Notes: a model not told the origin generated them from the sequence alone. 34,395 nucleotides of DNA from JAAZNV01 sp035358315 (GCA_035358315.1 DAOPPB010000009.1:1-34395); one strand, 5' to 3'; numbered from the stretch's first letter, positions 16,500-24,942 are shown. Program-made: numbers and translations.

Positions 16500-17714
16500 A
16501 TGTCATTTGAACCATTAGCAGAAAGGTTAAGACCTTCAAAAATAGAGGATTTTATCGGGCAGGAAAAAATTATCGAGGTAATAAAATCTCTTTTAGAGAA
16601 AGCAAAAACTTCGGATTTTTTTCCATCGTTAATATTTTGGGGTCCTCCCGGATCAGGAAAAACAACACTAGCAAGAATAATTGCGCTGAACCTGGACAGG
16701 ACATTTTTTGAATTTTCAGCGGTAAATACATCGATAAAAGATATTGAAAAAGTAATTCCCAAAAAGCATGATTTTACCAAAAAAGGTTTAGGAATAATTC
16801 CTAATGTCAACGAAGGTAAACCGCCTGTAGTTTTCGTTGATGAGATACATAGGTTTAACAAAGCCCAGCAGGATGCGCTTCTACCATATGTAGAAAGGGG
16901 AGATATTATTTTTATCGGCGCTACCACAGAAAACCCTTCTTTTGAAGTTATAAATCCATTAATGTCCCGATGCCGTGTTTTGATACTCGATCAGCATCGG
17001 ACTGAAGATTTGAGAATAATAGTAAAGAGGGGAGAAAAAATGCTCGGAATTGAGGTTTCTCCTGATGCCGAAGAATTTTTAATCACATCATCAAACGGGG
17101 ATGCAAGGATAGCCTTAAATGTTTTGGAGATAGCTGCGCAGCTAAGCAATTCAAAAAACGTATCATTAAAAAATATTGAAGACGCTCTGCAAAGAAGAAG
17201 TTTGGGATTTGATCTGAAAGGAGAGGAGTTTTACAACACTATATCTGCTCTTCATAAATCAATGAGAGGTTCCGATCCGGATTCGGCTCTTTATTGGTTG
17301 GGGAGGATGTTGGAGGCAGGACAGGATCCATTGTACATAGCAAGAAGAGTAATAAGATTCGCATCCGAAGATATAGGTATAGAAGATCCCAAGGCCCTTG
17401 TAGTTGCAACTTCGGCTTTTAAGGCCTGTGAAGTTGTGGGGATGCCGGAATGCGAGCTAGCACTCGCAGAGGCTGTTGTGTACATGGCAAAATCTCCGAA
17501 ATCTAATCAGATTTATATTGCTTACGAAAAAGTTAAAGAAGATGTTCAGAAATACGGGAATTTACCGGTGCCTTTGGAGATAAGAAATCCTGTTACTAAA
17601 TTCATGGGAAGTATAGGATACGGAAAAGGTTATAAATATGAACACAGCAAAGAAGCTAAAAAAACAGATCAGGAATATATGCCGGAGAAACTCAAAGGGA
17701 AGAAATATTTATAG
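16500..17714 (+). CDS. rarA: Replication-associated recombination AAA+ ATPase RarA/MgsA
   Basis: Clamp-loader-like ATPase acting at stalled replication forks. Walker A is GPPGSGKT (48-55) and Walker B is VFVDEIH (111-117). Sensor 1 lies in GATTENPSFEVINPLMSRC, the RarA signature. The C-terminal tetramerisation region has the RRVIRFASEDIGIEDP motif and ends with GYKYEHS and QEYMPEKLKGKKYL. Length 404 is slightly short of E. coli RarA (447). AAGGA abuts the ATG and is too close to act as a ribosome-binding site. Its 3' end overlaps the convergent minus-strand gene by 6 nt. Confidence 0.96.
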   Translation: MSFEPLAERLRPSKIEDFIGQEKIIEVIKSLLEKAKTSDFFPSLIFWGPPGSGKTTLARIIALNLDRTFFEFSAVNTSIKDIEKVIPKKHDFTKKGLGIIPNVNEGKPPVVFVDEIHRFNKAQQDALLPYVERGDIIFIGATTENPSFEVINPLMSRCRVLILDQHRTEDLRIIVKRGEKMLGIEVSPDAEEFLITSSNGDARIALNVLEIAAQLSNSKNVSLKNIEDALQRRSLGFDLKGEEFYNTISALHKSMRGSDPDSALYWLGRMLEAGQDPLYIARRVIRFASEDIGIEDPKALVVATSAFKACEVVGMPECELALAEAVVYMAKSPKSNQIYIAYEKVKEDVQKYGNLPVPLEIRNPVTKFMGSIGYGKGYKYEHSKEAKKTDQEYMPEKLKGKKYL

Positions 17715-18122
17715 ATATTTCGGAAGATTCTCTTCAAGCTCGTTAGTAAGATCTCCGTAATCTTCAAACTTAATTATATTTTTTGTAAAAAAGGAAAATG
17801 GTTTGGGGGAGATATTGTCTTTCACTGCCAAAATTATCTTTTTTCCAAATATTTTGGCGCATAGAGATTCAAATAAAAGACCATTGCTCTTGCTACTGCA
17901 CTCAATTATTGCCAAAAAAGCATCGCTTTTTTTCATGTTTTTTATAATCGGGGTTAAGCTTTTAGAAGGGCTTGTATGATGCACCCATTGAAATTTATCC
18001 CTTCCGAGAATAAAGGTAGTGTGCCCCATGGAAACTAGTTTTGACGACACTTCGGATAGGACATCTTTAATCTTCTCTTTGTCGCTGGAATTTCTGTATT
18101 TATAACCTACGTATATTTTCAT
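17709..18122 (-). CDS. Nucleoside 2-deoxyribosyltransferase-like protein
   Basis: 137 residues from ATG 18122; an upstream start at 18140 adds six residues and is less likely. The Rossmann-like pattern begins MKIYVGYKYRN. A mid-protein KKSDAFLAIIE segment follows, then SNGLLFESLCAKIFGKKIILAVKD. The Glu of the last block falls where nucleoside deoxyribosyltransferases keep their catalytic Glu. Members of this superfamily cleave or swap nucleoside glycosidic bonds, and distant ones resemble TIR domains. The assignment is at fold level only. An extended -10 (TGaTAAAAT; TAAAAT at 18131-18136) ends 8 nt before the ATG, with no ribosome-binding site, implying a leaderless mRNA. Confidence 0.7.
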   Translation of the reverse strand: MKIYVGYKYRNSSDKEKIKDVLSEVSSKLVSMGHTTFILGRDKFQWVHHTSPSKSLTPIIKNMKKSDAFLAIIECSSKSNGLLFESLCAKIFGKKIILAVKDNISPKPFSFFTKNIIKFEDYGDLTNELEENLPKYL

Positions 18123-18254
18123 GTTTATCCATTTTATCACTTTTGGCGTACACAGAAAAAATACCTGTTGGTGACTTTATTTTCAATATTTCTGGATATG
18201 TGATTTTTAAATTTTTATAGTTTTGTTGTAGAATAAGAGGGTAGCGGATATTTC

Positions 18255-18419
18255 ATGCAGACACAAAATCAAAAATATATAAAGTGGATTCCGAAAAAAG
18301 ATGTCTACACCCAAAAGGCACTCAAGAAAAATAAAGCCGATGTTTTTGTTCCAAAGGAAGCAAGAAAGAAGTTTGAAGTGAATGAAAATCAAGAAAAGCG
18401 GATTGAGAGAGACGAGTAG
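18255..18419 (+). CDS. 54-aa basic hypothetical protein
   Basis: Small reading frame MQTQNQKYIKWIPKKDVY... ending in KRIERDE. It is lysine-rich, soluble and has no cysteine. It is 17 nt upstream of the zinc-ribbon/pilin-like gene and in the same direction, so it could share its mRNA. A TAGAAT -10-like box lies at 18229-18234 and AGAGGG at about 18236-18241, a rather long 13-14 nt from the ATG. I do not recognise the family. The codon pattern looks coding (few rare stops in frame, Lys/Glu-rich ordered sequence), but the evidence is moderate. Confidence 0.5.
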   Translation: MQTQNQKYIKWIPKKDVYTQKALKKNKADVFVPKEARKKFEVNENQEKRIERDE

Positions 18420-18436
18420 TTATTTAGGAGGGTTTT

Positions 18437-19207
18437 ATGATTAATTGCAGTAAATGTGGAGAAGAAAATCCAGAATCTGCTGAATTTTGTGAGTACTGTG
18501 GTGCCATATTAGCAAAAAGCTTAAACTCAAACGTCGATATTAACCTGCCTATTACTGGTAATGAAGTAAAATCAAATGACAGCACACCAACCATAGTAAC
18601 TGTTCTTCTTTTAATATTTGTATTTCCGATAGGAGTGATAGTTATGTGGTTTTGGCCTAAGTGGAAAGTTTGGGTAAAACTTCTTATTACCCTCATAGCG
18701 ATAATTCCGATCTTTTTCATAGTTTTGCCAATGTTTTTATTAGCCGGAGATTCTAAAGAGAATATACAGGTATATACCGGTCCGGAAACTTCGGTCGTAA
18801 ATACATCAAAAGATTTACAGAAATCTAGAGATGCTGCCAGACTTAGTGATATGGATCTTTTAAAAAATGCAATAGATATTGCTTTGGAAGAAGGGGAAAT
18901 CTCATTGATTTCCACAGAAGGATGTACTACTTGTGGTTCTGACTCCGGCACTAGAATAGTGGATGGTAAAGATGGGTGGGTTAAGTTTTCTATTCCTACT
19001 GGTAAAAAAGGCTTAGCCAAATATATTCCATTACTTCCCGTTGATCCATTAAACACCGGTGAGTATGTATACACCTTTTCCTCAACGCCAAGTGAGTTTG
19101 AAATCAATTCTGTTTTAGAATCAAAAGATAACGCTTCCAAAATGAATTTGGACGGTGGTAATAATAAGTATTTCTACGAAATAGGTACGAATTTAGAAAT
19201 CAGATAG
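18437..19207 (+). CDS. Zinc-ribbon membrane protein with pseudopilin-like C-terminal domain
   Basis: 256 residues with an unusual order. First is a zinc ribbon with Cys4, Cys7, Cys18 and Cys21 (CSKCG...CEYCG). Next comes a polar linker, then two membrane helices (about 52-74 and 80-104). The outer C-terminal domain starts KSRDAARLSDMDLLKNAIDIAL (125-146) and ends YIPLLPVDPLNTGEYVYTFSS and related strands. That domain has the sequence habit of the globular part of type IV pseudopilins in CPR genomes, but here it lacks the pilin leader and its single N-terminal helix. CTTCG (163-167) could form an extra disulfide or metal site. Ribosome-binding site GGAGGG (18427-18432) fixes the start. Function unknown; I suggest a sensor or scaffold linked to surface filaments. 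Confidence 0.8.
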   Translation: MINCSKCGEENPESAEFCEYCGAILAKSLNSNVDINLPITGNEVKSNDSTPTIVTVLLLIFVFPIGVIVMWFWPKWKVWVKLLITLIAIIPIFFIVLPMFLLAGDSKENIQVYTGPETSVVNTSKDLQKSRDAARLSDMDLLKNAIDIALEEGEISLISTEGCTTCGSDSGTRIVDGKDGWVKFSIPTGKKGLAKYIPLLPVDPLNTGEYVYTFSSTPSEFEINSVLESKDNASKMNLDGGNNKYFYEIGTNLEIR

Positions 19208-19253
19208 AGTTTAGATTAAAACACCACGCGCTTAATTTAATATGGTGGTTTGT

Positions 19254-19328
19254 TGGTGACCCTGCGGAGAATCGGACTCCGATTGCCAGGATGAAAACCT
19301 GGTGTCCTAACCATTAGACGACAGGGCC
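19254..19328 (-). tRNA. tRNA-Glu(UUC)
   Basis: Minus-strand cloverleaf. The acceptor GGCCCTG pairs with CAGGGTC. The anticodon arm is CCAGG-TTTTCAT-CCTGG with anticodon TTC, and the T arm is CGGAG-TCCGATT-CTCCG. An encoded CCA follows. In this organism it probably also supplies Glu-tRNA chemistry parallel to the GatCAB route encoded at 3257-6801. Confidence 0.97.
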
Positions 19329-19341
19329 GAAAGCCACGCTT

Positions 19342-19371
19342 ATTCTACCAATAAATATTCGTGTTTGGCAA
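19342..19371 (-). promoter_or_regulatory. Promoter of tRNA-Glu (shares -35 with the divergent gene)
   Basis: Minus strand: TTGCCA (19371-19366), 18-nt spacer, extended -10 TG-g-TAGAAT (TAGAAT at 19347-19342), ending 13 nt before the tRNA 5' end. Confidence 0.75.
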
Positions 19372-19394
19372 ATTACAGTGATTTTTGTTAGAAT
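19365..19394 (+). promoter_or_regulatory. Promoter of the peptide-binding protein gene
   Basis: Plus strand: TTGGCA (19365-19370), 18-nt spacer, extended -10 TG-t-TAGAAT (TAGAAT at 19389-19394). The ATG at 19405 is 10 nt beyond, so the mRNA would be leaderless or nearly so. The -35 overlaps that of tRNA-Glu in the odd palindrome TTTGGCAAA. Confidence 0.75.
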
Positions 19395-19404
19395 CTACGC
19401 TGTA

Positions 19405-20832
19405 ATGAATATATTGCGAAATTTCTTTTTTTATATCCAATCTTTAATACTAGCAGCCCTGCCCGCAACAAGTTATGTAGAAGGTGTAGTGGGTCAACCT
19501 CAGTCATTTATTCCGACTCAAGTCGATAGCACTATAGAGAGAGCAGTATCGGATTTAATTTACAGGGGAGTTTTTAAATATGATATCTATGGGGCTACCA
19601 TTCCGGATTTAGCTGATACCTGGACCGTTTCCGAAGATGGTTTGATTTATACGATTAAATTAAAGGATAATCAGTATTGGAATAACGGTAAAAAAATAAC
19701 AGCTGATGATTTAATTTACACCTCTTTTAAAACTCCGGAATTGGCTTATGTTTCAACGGATAAGATTGATGAATTAACGGTTAGGTACACGCTTCCGAAT
19801 AAATATGCACCATTTTTAAGTTTGCTTGTGGTCGGAGTAATGCCTGTAAACGCTGAAGAAAAGAATAACCCTTTAATACCGGTTTCCAGTGATGATTTTA
19901 GGATTGCGGATGTAGAGAGAACGGGTTCTTTTATAGACAAAATAATTTTAGTTACCACCGATAAAAAATATGCAATCAGAAAAATAACTTTTAGATTCTA
20001 TCCTAATGAAGACGAACTGAAAACGGCAGCAAAATTAGGAGAGATAGATGGTTTTGTATCGGAAACCGCCTGTTGTGATGATCTGAAGAATTACGAGGAT
20101 TATAAGTATCCTGTGCAGGGAGTTTATTATTCACTTTATTTTAATCTGAGAAATGAAAAGCTTGATGATGTTGAGTTGAGAAGGAAGATGCAAAAAGTGT
20201 TGCCGATTAAAGATCTAGTTTTTGACAAGGGGATACCTGTTCAAGGCCCTATCAGCAGGAGTTTTTTTACCGACAAGAGTTTGAATTTTGATAAATATGA
20301 TAAAGAATTTTCGGATGATTTGGAAAAAATGCGTATAGAAATAAAAGTCCCAAATGAAAAAGCTCATGTGGGTTTGGCGGAAGAAATTTCTAAAATATGG
20401 GAGGATAAATTGAATTTAGATGTAGATGTGCAAAAGGAAGATCCGGAAACTTTCGTTCAGAATGTGATTGAACCCCGAGATTTTGAAGTTCTACTTTACG
20501 GACAGGAAGTTGGAAGGGACCCGGATAGATATGTCTTATGGCATTCCACGCAAAAAGATCCGCCTAATCTTAATATTTCGGGTTTTGAACAAATAAGGGC
20601 TGATAGGGCTCTAGAAGAGGGTAGAAATGAGTTAGACATCGAGAAAAGACTGGTACATTATACTGAGTTCCAGAAAGTTATTGATGAGCAAGTACCGGCG
20701 ATATTTCTGTACCATCCATACGTTCACCACTACGTTTCAAAATATATTACCGGAATTGGCCAGAAATATACTTTTACTTATTGGGACAGATTTCTGGATT
20801 TTTACAATTGGAAGAAAATCAGCACTAATTAA
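19405..20832 (+). CDS. Extracytoplasmic peptide-binding protein (SBP family 5, OppA/DppA-like)
   Basis: 475 residues from ATG 19405; a GTG at 19378 lies inside the promoter and is rejected. A hydrophobic N-terminus (about 6-22) looks like a membrane anchor or signal, without a lipobox cysteine. The mature part begins EGVVGQPQSF and has the family hallmarks: DLIYRGVFKYD, then the PDLADTWTVSEDGLIYTIKLKD block with the W-x-N-G-K-x-x-x-A-D-D motif. The C-terminus has DPDRYVLWHSTQ and a Tyr/Trp-rich end. Such proteins deliver peptides to an ABC importer, but no Opp permease or ATPase is nearby. It could be an orphan receptor. Confidence 0.92.
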   Translation: MNILRNFFFYIQSLILAALPATSYVEGVVGQPQSFIPTQVDSTIERAVSDLIYRGVFKYDIYGATIPDLADTWTVSEDGLIYTIKLKDNQYWNNGKKITADDLIYTSFKTPELAYVSTDKIDELTVRYTLPNKYAPFLSLLVVGVMPVNAEEKNNPLIPVSSDDFRIADVERTGSFIDKIILVTTDKKYAIRKITFRFYPNEDELKTAAKLGEIDGFVSETACCDDLKNYEDYKYPVQGVYYSLYFNLRNEKLDDVELRRKMQKVLPIKDLVFDKGIPVQGPISRSFFTDKSLNFDKYDKEFSDDLEKMRIEIKVPNEKAHVGLAEEISKIWEDKLNLDVDVQKEDPETFVQNVIEPRDFEVLLYGQEVGRDPDRYVLWHSTQKDPPNLNISGFEQIRADRALEEGRNELDIEKRLVHYTEFQKVIDEQVPAIFLYHPYVHHYVSKYITGIGQKYTFTYWDRFLDFYNWKKISTN

Positions 20833-20913
20833 TTATTGAGATCTGTGTAGTTGTAGCCGGAAACTAACCAATTCTTGTATCAACTTATGGGTATTGTTTT
20901 ATCTACAGTAATC

Positions 20914-21675
20914 CTAAGTAAGAATTTCAAAACCATTTTTCTTCACAAGGACTGTATGTTCAAAAATACAGAAATTTCCTCCATCGGCCATTTTCGTTTC
21001 CCATCCACCGACGCTTGTTACCCCATCTTGGCCATCACACGCAAGAGCCTCTACACATATAGTCATGCCTTCCTTTAATTTTGGTCCTTCATGTTTGTCT
21101 CCATAACAAGGTATTTCTGGATATTCGTGCATTGAGTGTCCTATACCATGCCCTTCGAAATCTCTTAGTACATTAAAACCTTCTTTTTCCACAGTCTTTT
21201 GCAATGTATTGGAAATTAATCCTATTCTTGCATTGTTTTTTACTTTAGAAATGGCCCTATAAAGAGCTTTTTCCGTTGTTTCAACAAATTTCAAAACTCT
21301 TTTGTCTACTTCCCCCACCGGAAAACAATGCGCGCTATCTACAAAAAGACCGTCTTTGTCTATTACCGTATCTATGCTTAGTATGTCTCCGCTTCTCAGA
21401 ATGACACCCTTCTTGGGAAAGCAATGTACCGATTGGTTGTTGATACTAAGACAGAGACCGGTGGGAAAAGGGGGGAGAGAATCTTCGATGTAACCTTTGC
21501 AGGATGGGTTTACTCCATTTTTTTCACACAATTTAAGAAACAAAATTTCCAGGTCATAAACTTCTATGCCCGGTTTAATTTCCTTTCTCAGCTCTTCAAA
21601 AATAGAGGAAAGTATTTTCCCCAAACTTCTCATTTTTTTTATTTCTGCGTCGTTCTTAATAAGCCCTTCTTCCAT
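20914..21675 (-). CDS. map: Methionine aminopeptidase type I
   Basis: Removes the initiator Met. The binuclear metal ligands are in place: Asp in LSIDTV, Asp in FVDSAH, His in GHGIGHSMHE, Glu in CVEA and Glu in FEHTVLV. The substrate-side His is in SVHCFP. The usual IEP around the fourth ligand is VEA here. I start at the ATG 21675 (MEEGLIKNDAEIKKMR, 253 aa). Longer starts at 21681 (ATG) and 21696 (TTG) overlap the -10 TATAAT (21688-21683), which ends 7 nt upstream, so the mRNA is probably leaderless. It is divergent from the SIMPL gene, with only 49 nt between start codons. Confidence 0.95.
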   Translation of the reverse strand: MEEGLIKNDAEIKKMRSLGKILSSIFEELRKEIKPGIEVYDLEILFLKLCEKNGVNPSCKGYIEDSLPPFPTGLCLSINNQSVHCFPKKGVILRSGDILSIDTVIDKDGLFVDSAHCFPVGEVDKRVLKFVETTEKALYRAISKVKNNARIGLISNTLQKTVEKEGFNVLRDFEGHGIGHSMHEYPEIPCYGDKHEGPKLKEGMTICVEALACDGQDGVTSVGGWETKMADGGNFCIFEHTVLVKKNGFEILT

Positions 21676-21682
21676 GGGCATT

Positions 21683-21690
21683 ATTATACT
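21683..21690. promoter_or_regulatory. Overlapping divergent -10 boxes of map and the SIMPL gene
   Basis: TATAAT on the minus strand (21688-21683) points to map. TATACT on the plus strand (21685-21690) points to the SIMPL gene, with a leader of about 30 nt. The two boxes overlap by 4 bp. No clear -35 was found for either side. Confidence 0.5.
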
Positions 21691-21724
21691 ATACAAAAAG
21701 AATTGCTCGTGTTAGCATTAAGAC

Positions 21725-22462
21725 ATGAACGAAAAATCCAAGCACATAAATATAGTCTGTATAGTTTTGATTCTAATAGCTTTTGGGGGATTGGGTTATG
21801 GTATCTACCATTATAAAAATCTATACAAAAAAACCATAACTGTTACGGGAACTGCTAAGGCGGATTATGCAAATCAGATATCCTCCTATTCTTTAACGAT
21901 CGAATATCACGATGCAGATAAGGAGAAAGCTGTAGAGGAGCTAAATAATAAGGTTTCTGAAACAATAGACAAAGTAAAGCAATTCGGGATTGACGCTAAA
22001 GATATAGAAACTCAAAGTTTAAGTATTTATCAAAGGGAGGAACCATACATAGAGGATGGGGTAACAAAGTATAGGCCGAACGATTGGTATGCGAGTTACA
22101 CAATAAATATAACTCTGAGAGATTTAAGCAAATCGATTGAGTTAACTTCCCTACTTTCCGGTGTGGAAAATTCAAGTTTGTGGGGACCAAATTTAATTGT
22201 TGATGAGGAAAATACAAATGATGAGGAATTGCTATCTAAGGCGGTGGAGAATGCTAAAGACAAGGCTGAAAGATTGGCGGAAAGTACCGGGGCGAAAATA
22301 GGCAAGGTTCTGAAAATTGAGGAAGCTGCTGATTCAGGAAATGTTATTTATCCATTGACTAAAACGTATGTAGGTGTTGGGGGAGGGGCCGAAGGCTCAC
22401 CTATAGAACCGGGTTTCAGTACAATGTCCAAATCGGTTATTGTGACTTTTGAGCTTAAATAA
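21725..22462 (+). CDS. SIMPL (DUF541) domain protein, membrane-anchored
   Basis: 245 residues. There is one N-terminal membrane helix (about 9-27), then an extracytoplasmic SIMPL domain starting KTITVTGTAKADYANQ. Typical elements follow: GIDAKDIETQSLSIYQ, Y-x-A-S-Y-T-I-N-I-T-L-R-D and the helix AVENAKDKAERLAESTGAKIGKV. It ends with a strand MSKSVIVTFELK. SIMPL proteins include OmpA-like-associated and stress-protective envelope proteins, but none has a clear enzymatic role. A Gly-rich insertion (YVGVGGGAEGSP) lies near the C-terminus. It is convergent with leuS, 8 nt apart. Confidence 0.92.
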   Translation: MNEKSKHINIVCIVLILIAFGGLGYGIYHYKNLYKKTITVTGTAKADYANQISSYSLTIEYHDADKEKAVEELNNKVSETIDKVKQFGIDAKDIETQSLSIYQREEPYIEDGVTKYRPNDWYASYTINITLRDLSKSIELTSLLSGVENSSLWGPNLIVDEENTNDEELLSKAVENAKDKAERLAESTGAKIGKVLKIEEAADSGNVIYPLTKTYVGVGGGAEGSPIEPGFSTMSKSVIVTFELK

Positions 22463-22470
22463 AAACCTGA

Positions 22471-24942
22471 TCAAATCACCAAGCTTAAAACGCGTCCCTT
22501 AACATAGATTATTTTTTTGCACTCTTTTCCTGCAATATGTCTGACTATTTTTTCATCTGAAAGTGCTATTTCCTTAACTTCTTCTTCCGACGCTTCTTTA
22601 TTGATCTTTATTTCCGCTTTAACTTTCCCGTTTATTTGGACTGGTATAGTAATTATTTCCACGTCAACGTATTTTTTGTCGTAAACCGGCCATGATTGAA
22701 GATGCACACTGTTTTCCTTTTTCCATTCGGAATAATTATTAGTATTCTGCCATAATTCTTCCGACACGAAGGGGGCAAAAGGAGCAAGAATTCTCAGGAA
22801 ACCCGACCATACATCCTTTCCTATATATCGAACTTTTTGCATATGTTTAACGAAAATCATGATTTCGCTAACACATGTGTTCGTTTTTAAATTTTCCAGC
22901 ATATCGGATACATTTTTAACCATTATGTTATAAGCTTTTGACAGTGTTTCCTCGCTTTTTTCTTCCGAAACTTTTTCCTGCAAAGAATAAATATTTCTTA
23001 TTAGTTTATTTACAGTTTTTATTATATTTGGATTCCAGGGATAGGTCTCATCATAAGGCCCCATAAAGCAAATTGTCATTCTCAGAGAATCGGCACCGTA
23101 TTTTTCTATTTCATCTGCGGGATTAACACCATTTTCTTTCGATTTTGACATTTTTGTGCCTTCCGGATTCAAAAGAAGTCCTCCGTTTAATCTCCACTTA
23201 TAAGGCTCTTCCGTAGGTACCAAACCTAAATCGTAAAAAAATCTGTACCAAAATCGGGAGTAGAGAAGATGCAGAGTTGTATGCTCCGCTCCCCCGAAAT
23301 ATTTATCCACGGGGAGCCAGTATTTCATTTTTTCCATATTTGCAAAAGCCATATCGTTTTTTGGGTCCGTGTATCTTATGTAATACCAGCACGAACCTGC
23401 CCAATTAGGCATGGTATTAGTTTCCCTGCGTGCCGGTTTTCCTTTAAAAATTATATTTACCCATTCGGAATTCTTCTCGAGGGGACTGGTGCCATCGGAA
23501 GTCGGGCTGAAATCCGGTACATCGGGAAGTTTCAGCGGCAGATTCTCATTTACCTCATCCATATTATTGGTATCACATATAGCTTCTATCCCATTTTTAG
23601 TATGAACAAGTGGAATAGGCTCACCCCAATATCTTTGTCGCGAAAAAACCCAGTTTCTGATTTTGTAACTTACAGAACGTTTTCCCAGATTTTTTTCCTC
23701 AAGCTCTTTGATTATCTTTTCTCTAAACTCTTCGGATTTCATCCCCGTGTATTCCCCGCTGTTTACCATTATTCCTTCACCTGTGTAAACGGTTTCTCCA
23801 ATTTTCACGTATTTATCATCCGACGTATCCGACGTATCTTCCGGTTTTATCACTTCCATAATGTTCAATCCGAATTTCTTTGCAAATTTAAAATCTCTTT
23901 CATCGTGAGCAGGAACTGCCATTATTACTCCTGTGCCGTAATCCATCAAAACATAATCAGCTATAAAAATAGGAATCTCTTTGTTCAATAGCGGAACGTT
24001 GGCGGATACACCTTTTAACATTACACCGGTTTTTTCTTTCTCAACCTGTCTTTCCAGATCGGACTTGTTCTTGGACTTTTCAATATAGTTGGAAACCTCT
24101 TTCTTATTTGATATTTTATCCCAGATTTTCTTAATAAAAGGGTGCTCGGGCGCAAACACCATAAAACTTACTCCGAAAATAGTATCAGGCCTGGTTGTAA
24201 ACACCTCAACTTTGTCACCATTGATATCAAAAGAGATGTTTGCGCCCTCGCTCTTTCCTATCCAATTCCTTTGAGCCGCTTTTATGGACTCAGGAAAGTC
24301 CACCGAATCTAATCCTTCTAATAATTTTTCAGCATACTGAGGAATTTTCAAAACCCATTGTTTCATCATTCTTTTCTCAACCGGCTTGCCCCCTCTTTCT
24401 GAGATTTTATTTCCATTCTTATCCGTTACTACCTCTTCATCTGCCAGAACGGTTTTTAACTCCTCGCACCACCATATCGGGGTCTCCTTATATTCGGCTA
24501 ACCCATTTTCAAAAAACTTCAGAAAAAGCCATTGGGTCCATTTGAAATATTTCGGATCGGTGGTATCTATTTCCCTGGACCAATCAATTCCGTATCCCAT
24601 TTTTAAAAATGATTCTTTGAATTTTTTTATCGTTTCTTGAGTAATTATTGCCGGATGCACTCCTGTCTTGATTGCGTAATTTTCAGCAGGAAGTCCGAAA
24701 GCATCCCATCCCATCGGGAAAAGCACATTGTAGCCCTTCATTCTAAGATATCTTGAATAAACATCCGGGGTTGTGTATCGCATCATATGTCCGGCGTGAA
24801 GAAAATTTCCTGACGGATATGGAAACTCCGCCAAAATGTATTTTTTTGGCTTTTCGGAAAAATCTACTGCCTCATAAATATTGTCCTGAAGCCATTTATC
24901 TTTCCATTTCTCTTCTATTGTTTTAAAGTCGTATTCTTTCAT
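22471..24942 (-). CDS. leuS: Leucyl-tRNA synthetase
   Basis: 823-residue class I synthetase attaching Leu to tRNA-Leu. The HIGH-type motif is HAGH (49-52) and the KMSKS motif is intact in EGTKMSKSKENG. The CP1 editing domain has TTRPDTIFG and the essential Asp in AHDERDF, so proofreading should work. It ends with the family's C-terminal domain (VQINGKVKAEIKI...). Length fits bacterial LeuRS (about 805-880). No T-box is seen upstream. An extended -10 (TGgTAAAAT; TAAAAT at 24960-24955) ends 12 nt before the ATG and gives a leader of about 6 nt. Confidence 0.97.
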   Translation of the reverse strand: MKEYDFKTIEEKWKDKWLQDNIYEAVDFSEKPKKYILAEFPYPSGNFLHAGHMMRYTTPDVYSRYLRMKGYNVLFPMGWDAFGLPAENYAIKTGVHPAIITQETIKKFKESFLKMGYGIDWSREIDTTDPKYFKWTQWLFLKFFENGLAEYKETPIWWCEELKTVLADEEVVTDKNGNKISERGGKPVEKRMMKQWVLKIPQYAEKLLEGLDSVDFPESIKAAQRNWIGKSEGANISFDINGDKVEVFTTRPDTIFGVSFMVFAPEHPFIKKIWDKISNKKEVSNYIEKSKNKSDLERQVEKEKTGVMLKGVSANVPLLNKEIPIFIADYVLMDYGTGVIMAVPAHDERDFKFAKKFGLNIMEVIKPEDTSDTSDDKYVKIGETVYTGEGIMVNSGEYTGMKSEEFREKIIKELEEKNLGKRSVSYKIRNWVFSRQRYWGEPIPLVHTKNGIEAICDTNNMDEVNENLPLKLPDVPDFSPTSDGTSPLEKNSEWVNIIFKGKPARRETNTMPNWAGSCWYYIRYTDPKNDMAFANMEKMKYWLPVDKYFGGAEHTTLHLLYSRFWYRFFYDLGLVPTEEPYKWRLNGGLLLNPEGTKMSKSKENGVNPADEIEKYGADSLRMTICFMGPYDETYPWNPNIIKTVNKLIRNIYSLQEKVSEEKSEETLSKAYNIMVKNVSDMLENLKTNTCVSEIMIFVKHMQKVRYIGKDVWSGFLRILAPFAPFVSEELWQNTNNYSEWKKENSVHLQSWPVYDKKYVDVEIITIPVQINGKVKAEIKINKEASEEEVKEIALSDEKIVRHIAGKECKKIIYVKGRVLSLVI

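Noticed and set aside
16463..16927. 154-codon open frame antisense to rarA
   Set aside because: It mirrors the conserved RarA Walker region and has no start signal.
18424..19140. 238-codon open frame antisense to the zinc-ribbon/pilin-like gene
   Set aside because: Low-complexity Ser/Ile-rich translation with no start signal; the opposite strand has a clear ribosome-binding site and recognisable domains.
23269..23991. 240-codon open frame antisense to leuS
   Set aside because: It is a shadow of leuS codons; the translation is aromatic-rich without any domain.
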